Shown: positions 58,551 to 64,000 of the stretch, one piece after another
How positions within the stretch are numbered: the first letter of the stretch is position 1
Layout of the letters: every line of letters begins with the position of its first letter
Assembly: GCA_020636315.1 (NCBI GenBank)
Contig: JACJYA010000007.1
Span: 248,001-312,000, forward strand
Direction of reading: 5' to 3'
Length of the DNA stretch: 64,000 bases
Source: Lewinellaceae bacterium
GTDB lineage: Bacteria; Bacteroidota; Bacteroidia; Chitinophagales; Saprospiraceae
Made by a program: the position numbers and the translations under genes
Notes under the pieces: generated by a model
Database searches by the model: none
Seen by the model: the letters and a program-made list of their open reading frames with translations, nothing else
Told to the model about the DNA's origin: nothing

Positions 58551-58738
58551 AGACAAGGGAGTACTGCTTTTGTTCTTTTGTAGAAACGGTAAAAAATAAA
58601 ATTTGGAAAATTGTTAAACTAAGGCCGCTTCCAAAACATTCCAATAAAGCGCGAATGCAGAAGCGCCTTAAATATACCTCATACCAGGGGGTTAACAAAA
58701 TTCCCTTTCTAACAAACCGACAAAACCAAAAACAGTCC

Positions 58739-60337
58739 ATGGAAATCCGTCAATTACCCTTCAGCCAGGTACCCTATCTTTCCAAACGCGACCAGTCCTA
58801 CACGATGGGCGCTCCCGAACTGCGGCCATTTTACCGTTACGATACCGAACGGAGCTCCTTCGCCCAGGCCATTGAGGACAAAAAAAAGGACAATACGGAC
58901 CGAAAAACCCTGGTTGAAACGCTCCGGGAACAATATTCTAACCTGGAAACCAGCCAGCCCGTTAAAGACAACATCGAATCGCTCCTGAAAGAAAATACCT
59001 TTACGCTCGTCACCGCCCATCAACCCAGCCTGTTTACCGGCCCGCTTTACTACATCTATAAGATCATTTCCACGATCAACCTGGCGGAAACGCTCAGGGA
59101 ACAATACCCCGGCTACAACTTTGTACCCGTATTCATCAGCGGAGGAGAAGACCACGATTTCGAGGAGGTCAACCACCTCCACCTCTTCGGAAAAAGCATC
59201 ACCTGGGAGAATGAAGAATCCGGGCCGGTCGGAACGATGAAAACGGACACCCTCCAACCGGTTCTGGAAGAAGTCCGTGAAGTACTCGGCAATTCGGAGC
59301 GGGCGGAGGAATTATATGCGCTTCTCCGGGAATCCGTTGAAGGGCACAGCCGCTACGCCGACACGGCCCGCCACCTGGCCAATGCCCTGTTCAAAGATTA
59401 CGGGCTGGTGATCATAGACATGTCGGATGCCCGTTTGAAAAAATTGTTCGTTCCTTTCATCAAGGAAGAGATCCTTAACCAACCATCCAAGGCTCTGGTA
59501 GAGGCTACGGTAGCCCGGTTGGAAGAAGCGGGCTTTTCCGAGCAGGCCTACCCGCGGGAGATCAACTTTTTCTACCTGGGCCCTGAACTCCGGCTACGGG
59601 AAAGGATTGTACTGGAAGACGGAACCTACAAGGTGCTCAATACGGATTATGCTTTCAGGGAAGAGGAACTGGTTGCCGAAATTGAAAAACATCCGGAAAG
59701 GTTCAGCCCCAATGTGGTGATGCGCCCCATCTATCAGGAGCTCGTCCTGCCCAACCTGGCCTACATCGGCGGCGGAGGAGAGCTGGCCTACTGGCTGGAG
59801 CGAAAGAGCCAGTTTGAGCATTTCGGGATAAACTACCCCATGCTGGTCAGGCGCAATTCGGTTCTCTTCATTGACCAGGGTAATGCCAAAAGGATGGAGA
59901 AGCTGGAGCTTTCGGTAGAACAACTCTTCGGCGACATTGAAGCACTGATCAAGGAGTACGTCAGGGAAAATACCGAAAACGAGATCAGCCTGGCCGATGA
60001 AAAGGCTCAGTTGAATGCCCTTGTAAAAGGAATAGAGGAAAAAGCGCGGGAGGTTGACCCCACTCTGGTTAAAACCGCAGCCGCCGAAGGGCAAAAGATG
60101 GTAAATAGTTTGGAACAACTGGAGAGCAAGCTGATGCGCGCGGAAAAGCAGCGCCATGATATCGCCATCAATCAGATGAGAACACTGAAAGATAAGCTCT
60201 TTCCCGGCAACGGCCTGCAGGAGCGCTACGACAACTTTATGATGTACTACCTAAAATACGGGCAGGAGTTTTTTGATATCCTGAAAAAGGAACTGGACCC
60301 CATGGATAAGCGCTTCACGGTCATTATCGACCGATAA
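58739..60337 (+). CDS. bshC: Bacillithiol biosynthesis cysteine-adding enzyme
   Basis: BshC is the ligase that adds cysteine to glucosaminyl malate in making bacillithiol, a low-molecular-weight thiol used by Firmicutes and many Bacteroidota. The 532-residue protein has TLVTAHQPSLFTGPLYYIYK and VPVFISGGEDHDFEEVNHLH, which are typical of the family, then PYAYIGGG-like PNLAYIGGGGELAYWLERKS, and a long coiled-coil C-terminus. The ATG at 58739 is chosen over an in-frame ATG at 58655 that would add a basic leader. No bshA or bshB lies in the window. Confidence 0.92.
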   Translation: MEIRQLPFSQVPYLSKRDQSYTMGAPELRPFYRYDTERSSFAQAIEDKKKDNTDRKTLVETLREQYSNLETSQPVKDNIESLLKENTFTLVTAHQPSLFTGPLYYIYKIISTINLAETLREQYPGYNFVPVFISGGEDHDFEEVNHLHLFGKSITWENEESGPVGTMKTDTLQPVLEEVREVLGNSERAEELYALLRESVEGHSRYADTARHLANALFKDYGLVIIDMSDARLKKLFVPFIKEEILNQPSKALVEATVARLEEAGFSEQAYPREINFFYLGPELRLRERIVLEDGTYKVLNTDYAFREEELVAEIEKHPERFSPNVVMRPIYQELVLPNLAYIGGGGELAYWLERKSQFEHFGINYPMLVRRNSVLFIDQGNAKRMEKLELSVEQLFGDIEALIKEYVRENTENEISLADEKAQLNALVKGIEEKAREVDPTLVKTAAAEGQKMVNSLEQLESKLMRAEKQRHDIAINQMRTLKDKLFPGNGLQERYDNFMMYYLKYGQEFFDILKKELDPMDKRFTVIIDR

Positions 60338-60339
60338 AT

Positions 60340-60666
60340 TCACTTATAATCCTCCCGTTCGGGATGGAATACGTCGATCAGGTAACAATCGGTGAGCGCG
60401 CGGGCGGAATGCAGAACATTTGAGGGAATCCGGATCGACATGCCAGGTTTGCACACGGCCGTATCTCCGCCAACAGTCATTTCGAGTTCTCCACTGATGA
60501 TATTGGTCACCTGCTCGTGAAAATGCTTATGAGCGGGGAGTGAGCTGCCTTTTCGCACCCTTACGTGAGCTATGGTCACCTTACCGGTGTGGACCAGCCG
60601 GGCATTGAAGCCGGGGGCCAGCTCTTTTTCCGGCAGTTGCTCCAGGTCGATGAATTCGTGCTGCAT
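60340..60666 (-). CDS. Cupin-domain protein
   Basis: This 108-residue protein is a single cupin barrel. The metal-binding motifs are visible: SSLPAHKHFHEQVTNIISGE with its histidines and glutamate, and PSNVLHSARAL with the last histidine. It probably binds a metal and a small ligand, but the activity is unknown. It lies 3 bases after accD on the same strand and its stop is 2 bases from the end of bshC on the other strand. Confidence 0.87.
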   Translation of the reverse strand: MQHEFIDLEQLPEKELAPGFNARLVHTGKVTIAHVRVRKGSSLPAHKHFHEQVTNIISGELEMTVGGDTAVCKPGMSIRIPSNVLHSARALTDCYLIDVFHPEREDYK

Positions 60667-60669
60667 ATC

Positions 60670-61515
60670 TCAATTGTTGTCAAAGAAATAAAGCAAGTCG
60701 GCGATGGTTTCCTTCAGGTCTTTTCGGTCAACGATAAAGTCCAGAAAACCGTGTTCGAGCAGGAACTCGGACGTCTGGAATCCTTCCGGCAACTCCTTTT
60801 TGATGGTTTCCTTGATCACGCGTGGGCCCGCAAAGCCGATCAGGGCCTTAGGCTCGGCAAAATTGATATCTCCCAGCATTGCGAAAGAGGCGGTGACTCC
60901 CCCCGTGGTAGGGTCGGTCAGGAAAGAAAAATAAGGGATCCGGGCTTTTGCCAACTGGGTGAGTTTGGCGGAAGTTTTGGCCATCTGCATCAGGGAAAAG
61001 GCCGATTCCATCATTCTCGCACCTCCGGATTTGGAAATGATCATCAGCGGGGTTCGGGTTTCAATACAATGGTCAATTGACATTGCGATCTTCTGCCCCA
61101 TTACCGAGCCCATCGACCCTCCGATGAATTTGAAATCCATGGCGGCAATGACCAGCGGCCTGCGGTTTATCTTACCCTTGGCCACCGACATGGCATCTGT
61201 CAGGCCGGTCTTTTTTCTGGCTTCCTTCAAGCGCTCTGTGTAAGGCTTGAGATCGGTGAAGTTCAGGTGGTCTTTAGAGGCCAGGCTGGTAAAGAGCTCC
61301 TCGTAATTGCCGTCAAACAGGAGTTCGAAATAATCATAGGAGGTGATTCTGACGTGGTAATTACACTGGGGGCACTTGAAAAAATTCTCTTTGAGCTCCT
61401 TTACCGTAGAAGTCTCTTTGCACTCTCTGCATTTGTACCAAAGCCCCTCCGGGGCCTCCTTTTTATTCCTGGTAGCCGTCTGAATGCCGTCTTTTAGCCG
61501 TTTAAACCAACCCAT
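60670..61515 (-). CDS. accD: Acetyl-CoA carboxylase carboxyltransferase subunit beta
   Basis: AccD, with AccA, transfers carboxyl from biotin to acetyl-CoA to give malonyl-CoA, the first step of fatty acid synthesis. The 281-residue protein has the C4 zinc ribbon (C29, C32, C48 and C51: WYKCRECKE and FKCPQCNYH), then the crotonase-like core with IGGSMGSVMGQKIAMSIDHC, TPLMIISKSGGARMMES and LTDPTTGGVTASFAMLGDI. Length is normal. A promoter-like TTTG-N21-TATTTTTG lies about 85 bases upstream. The cupin protein gene follows at once. Confidence 0.96.
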   Translation of the reverse strand: MGWFKRLKDGIQTATRNKKEAPEGLWYKCRECKETSTVKELKENFFKCPQCNYHVRITSYDYFELLFDGNYEELFTSLASKDHLNFTDLKPYTERLKEARKKTGLTDAMSVAKGKINRRPLVIAAMDFKFIGGSMGSVMGQKIAMSIDHCIETRTPLMIISKSGGARMMESAFSLMQMAKTSAKLTQLAKARIPYFSFLTDPTTGGVTASFAMLGDINFAEPKALIGFAGPRVIKETIKKELPEGFQTSEFLLEHGFLDFIVDRKDLKETIADLLYFFDNN

Positions 61516-61598
61516 AAAGTTGTTTTTTCTTTATCATTCAAACGCCCGGCGGGGGTCGTCACCAGGCACCGGGCCTGGCCCGCCCGGTATGCAAAGGC

Positions 61599-61631
61599 CA
61601 AAAATAAGGTGCCGCTCCCCTAATTTACAAA
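61599..61631 (-). promoter_or_regulatory. Putative promoter for accD
   Basis: On the minus strand TTTTG at 61631-61628 is followed after 21 bases by TATTTTTG (61606-61599), which matches TAnnTTTG. The spacing is two bases longer than the consensus. The accD start codon is 84 bases downstream. Confidence 0.35.
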
Positions 61632-61695
61632 AATGAAAGCAATTATTTACGGATCGGATGCAAAGTACTGCCTTCATTTTTACGGCAAGCCTAAA

Positions 61696-62733
61696 CTACT
61701 GTCGGTGATATCGGTATCCCTTGACAGTTTGAACAAAGGCATGGACCCCCTCCAGAGGCGTGTCCGGATACACACCATGGCCCAGATTGGCTATATGCCT
61801 CGAACCAAAGGCCTCCAGCATTTTGCGGGTGGCCTCGCTCACCTTTTCCGGATCGGCGTAAAGGTAACAAGGGTCAAGATTACCCTGTAAGATCTTTTCA
61901 GCTCCTACCCTGCTGCGGCCTTCCTGTGGCGAGATGTTCCAGTCCAGGCCCACCGCCTGGCAATCCAGGCGGGCGATATCAGGCAGCGCAAACCAGGCGC
62001 CTTTGGCGAAAACAGTTACCGGAACTTCTGAAACGGCACTGCAGGCCTCACGGAGATAGGGCAGGCTGAATTCCCGGTACTGCTCCGGGCTGAGGATGCC
62101 TGCCCAGGAGTCAAAAAACTGGATCAGGTTGGCCCCATGCCTGGCCTTTTCCTTAACGTAGGCAATTATGGTTTGGGTGATCTTTCCCAGCAGGCGGTGG
62201 GCGAGAGCCGGCTCCTGGTAAAGCAGTCGTTTAGCCCTGGAGAAAGTCTTGCTGCCACTGCCTTCCACCATATAGGCCATCAGAGTCCAGGGGGCTCCGG
62301 AAAAGCCGATCAGCGGGACCCGCCCGGCAAGGTTCTTCCGGGTTACCTCCAGAGCCTCGTAAACATAGCCCAAACGGCCGGCTGCTTCTTCCCCGCTAAG
62401 GAGGCGTTCAATATCTGTCTCCGAACGGATGGTTTCCGGAAAGAGGGGGCCTCTTTTTTCCACCATTTCATAGGATAGCCCCATGGCTTCCGGTATCACC
62501 AGAATGTCAGAGAACAAAATGGCGGCATCGACGTCCAGCGCATCTACCGGCTGAATGGTCACCTCAGCAGCCAGCTCAGGGGTTTCCACCAGTTCCTTGA
62601 ACCCGGATAATCTCTCGCGCACCGCCCGGTATTGTGGAAGGATGCGGCCGGCCTGCCGCATGAGCCAAACAGGAGGGCGTTCCACTGCTTCGCCCCGGAC
62701 AGTGCGCAGCAAAAGGTCGTTTTTCAGTTCCAT
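61696..62733 (-). CDS. hemE: Uroporphyrinogen decarboxylase
   Basis: HemE removes four carboxyl groups from uroporphyrinogen III to give coproporphyrinogen III in haem synthesis. The 345-residue protein begins with the family motif PVWLMRQAGRILPQYRAVRE, and has AILFSDILVIPEAMGLSYEM, GFSGAPWTLMAYMVEGSGSK, and the closing NLGHGVYPDTPLEGVHAFVQ. Length is normal. A TATGTTTG at 62738-62745 on the minus strand lies only five bases before the ATG, so the transcript may be nearly leaderless if it is the -7 element. The gap to the divergent transporter contains a short tandem repeat. Confidence 0.96.
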   Translation of the reverse strand: MELKNDLLLRTVRGEAVERPPVWLMRQAGRILPQYRAVRERLSGFKELVETPELAAEVTIQPVDALDVDAAILFSDILVIPEAMGLSYEMVEKRGPLFPETIRSETDIERLLSGEEAAGRLGYVYEALEVTRKNLAGRVPLIGFSGAPWTLMAYMVEGSGSKTFSRAKRLLYQEPALAHRLLGKITQTIIAYVKEKARHGANLIQFFDSWAGILSPEQYREFSLPYLREACSAVSEVPVTVFAKGAWFALPDIARLDCQAVGLDWNISPQEGRSRVGAEKILQGNLDPCYLYADPEKVSEATRKMLEAFGSRHIANLGHGVYPDTPLEGVHAFVQTVKGYRYHRQ

Positions 62734-62905
62734 GCCGCAAACATAGGTAAAATTGGTGGATTCGTGGATTCGTTATTCGTGTATCCGTTATTCGATTCGG
62801 AGCACGGCCCGGCCACTTGCTTTCTTCTTCAAGTTCCCAGATTTTCTCTATTTTGGGGTTCGCAAAAAACAGCGGCTCATTTTTTGAACACTATCAAAGC
62901 GCATA

Positions 62906-64000
62906 ATGAAAAAAATACCTCTTCATTGGAAGATTATTATCGGACTGATATTGGGGATCATCTATTCACTGTTGTCCAGTTATCTCGGATGGAATAAATT
63001 CACCATCAACTGGATCGACCCTTTCGGCGTCATATTCATCCGGCTTCTGAAGTTTATCGCCGTGCCCCTGGTTTTATTTTCCATTATTGCCGGAGTATCT
63101 GCCCTTCCGGACCCCGCCAAACTGGGCCGCATGGGCGCCAAAACGCTATTTGCTTACCTGGTGACAACCGTGGCGGCCGTTTCAATCGGCCTGGTCCTGG
63201 TCAACACCCTGAAACCCGGCAACTACATTGAAGAAGGACAGCGCATAAAGAACCGCCTGAAATATGAAATATGGGCGAACGCCACCCCGGGCGGAAGAAT
63301 ACTGGATGGAAAAGATTTCCTTTCCAACCCGGAGTATGCCGCTCTGGCCCGTTCTGCTACGGAGGACATGAAAGCCGAAGAAGAAAATACTACCGTGGAA
63401 GAAAGGATGCGGGCGGCAGAACAATTCAAAGAACAGGGGCCCCTGCAGTTCTTTGTCGATTTCGTCCCCGACAACATATTCGCCGCTCTGAGCGATGGTG
63501 GGCGCATGCTTCAGGTGATCTTTTTCGGGATCTTTTTCGGGATCATGCTGCTCCTGGTGCCCGGAGAGAAGGCCGCCCCGGTCATCAACCTGATCAATGG
63601 GATCAATGAGGTATTTCTGAAAATGGTGGAGGTCGTCATGGAAGCGGCGCCCTTCTTCGTTTTTGCCCTGATGGCGGGCGTAATTGCCAAAATGGCGGAC
63701 ACGCCGGCAGAAGTCGTCGAGATCTTCAAGGGCCTGCTCAGTTATTCGGTAGTTGTCGTTCTGGGGCTGGCAATAATGATCTTTCTCTTCTACCCCGGCC
63801 TGATCACCTTACTGGTGCGCGGCCTTTCGTACAGTGAATTTTTCCGGCGGATCAGCCCTGCCCAGTTTCTGGCCTTTTCCACCAGTTCAAGCGCCGCTAC
63901 CCTACCGGTTACCATGGAATGCGTTCGCGACAATATTGGAGTTTCCCAGAACGTGACGAACTTCGTGCTTCCCATCGGGGCCACTGTCAATATGGACGGC
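62906..64000 (+). CDS. Dicarboxylate/amino acid:cation symporter (DAACS family), 3' end cut by window edge
   Basis: This is a membrane carrier of the glutamate/aspartate/dicarboxylate:cation family (GltP/DctA). It starts at ATG 62906 and is open to the window edge (365 codons). Hydrophobic segments begin with IIIGLILGIIYSLLSSYLGW, and the early region IRLLKFIAVPLVLFSIIAGV is typical. The re-entrant HP1 hairpin serine motif is FSTSSSAATLPVTM, followed by NFVLPIGATVNMDG. A charged loop insertion (about residues 110-175) between two helices is longer than in GltP. The substrate, glutamate, aspartate or C4-dicarboxylate, cannot be chosen from what is seen. Confidence 0.93.
   Translation, partial: MKKIPLHWKIIIGLILGIIYSLLSSYLGWNKFTINWIDPFGVIFIRLLKFIAVPLVLFSIIAGVSALPDPAKLGRMGAKTLFAYLVTTVAAVSIGLVLVNTLKPGNYIEEGQRIKNRLKYEIWANATPGGRILDGKDFLSNPEYAALARSATEDMKAEEENTTVEERMRAAEQFKEQGPLQFFVDFVPDNIFAALSDGGRMLQVIFFGIFFGIMLLLVPGEKAAPVINLINGINEVFLKMVEVVMEAAPFFVFALMAGVIAKMADTPAEVVEIFKGLLSYSVVVVLGLAIMIFLFYPGLITLLVRGLSYSEFFRRISPAQFLAFSTSSSAATLPVTMECVRDNIGVSQNVTNFVLPIGATVNMDG

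Overview
The window reads as a piece of chromosome from a member of the Bacteroidota, most probably a Saprospirales/Lewinella-like marine or sludge bacterium. The evidence is a GC content near 50 %, several secreted proteins ending in type IX secretion (T9SS) sorting domains, a lipid-anchored BamA/TamA-family outer-membrane protein (TamL type), a TonB-dependent receptor, LytS/LytTR two-component pairs, BshC of bacillithiol synthesis, and promoter-like sequences of the form TTTG-N19-TAnnTTTG. Most of the window is core and housekeeping DNA. The accessory-looking part is 36.6-41.7 kb and 52.5-54.9 kb.

Layout. 0-12 kb: pyruvate dehydrogenase E1 alpha (cut by the left edge), a plant-type ferredoxin reductase, a zinc-ribbon protein, a haem-copper oxidase subunit III-like protein, a TlpA-like lipoprotein, a TrmH-family methyltransferase divergent from TamL, endonuclease III, PurM, an M23 peptidase and YqgE. 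12-15 kb: FabD, FolE and QueD, with dispersed inverted repeats between them. 15-30 kb: three separate LytS-type kinase/LytTR regulator pairs, one of them in an apparent operon with a TonB-dependent receptor and a TPR protein, plus a fructosamine-kinase-like protein, a secreted CotH-like protein, alkaline phosphatase, acyl-CoA dehydrogenase, a SnoaL-like protein and a DUF434 protein. 30-36.5 kb: DUF2911/TPR protein, FRG-domain protein, a large T9SS cargo protein, an unknown helical protein and tRNA-His.

36.6-41.7 kb holds a secreted M43-type metalloprotease with a (GT)9 tract near its start and a frameshifted 3' end, a second T9SS cargo gene broken by several frameshifts, and a gene-free stretch packed with nested hairpins. 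41.7-52.5 kb: small envelope proteins, a PspA-like membrane coiled-coil protein behind a consensus promoter, a glycosyltransferase, the apparent operon engB/acyltransferase/voltage-gated channel/exonuclease, and an ECF sigma/anti-sigma/DUF4097-like cluster. 52.5-55 kb: a compositionally mosaic T9SS cargo gene and the remnant of another. 55-64 kb: glpK-mnmH-selD (tRNA selenation), bshC, a cupin protein, accD, hemE, and a dicarboxylate/amino-acid:cation symporter cut by the right edge.

No CRISPR array, complete insertion sequence, prophage or rRNA was seen. The best candidates for something undescribed are the dispersed AGAGTTTGTTCAAATTTC inverted-repeat family (three paired copies and one half copy, three of them touching stop codons), the nested-hairpin block at 41.43-41.65 kb, the (GT)9 tract in the protease gene, and the receptor/TPR/LytSR operon.
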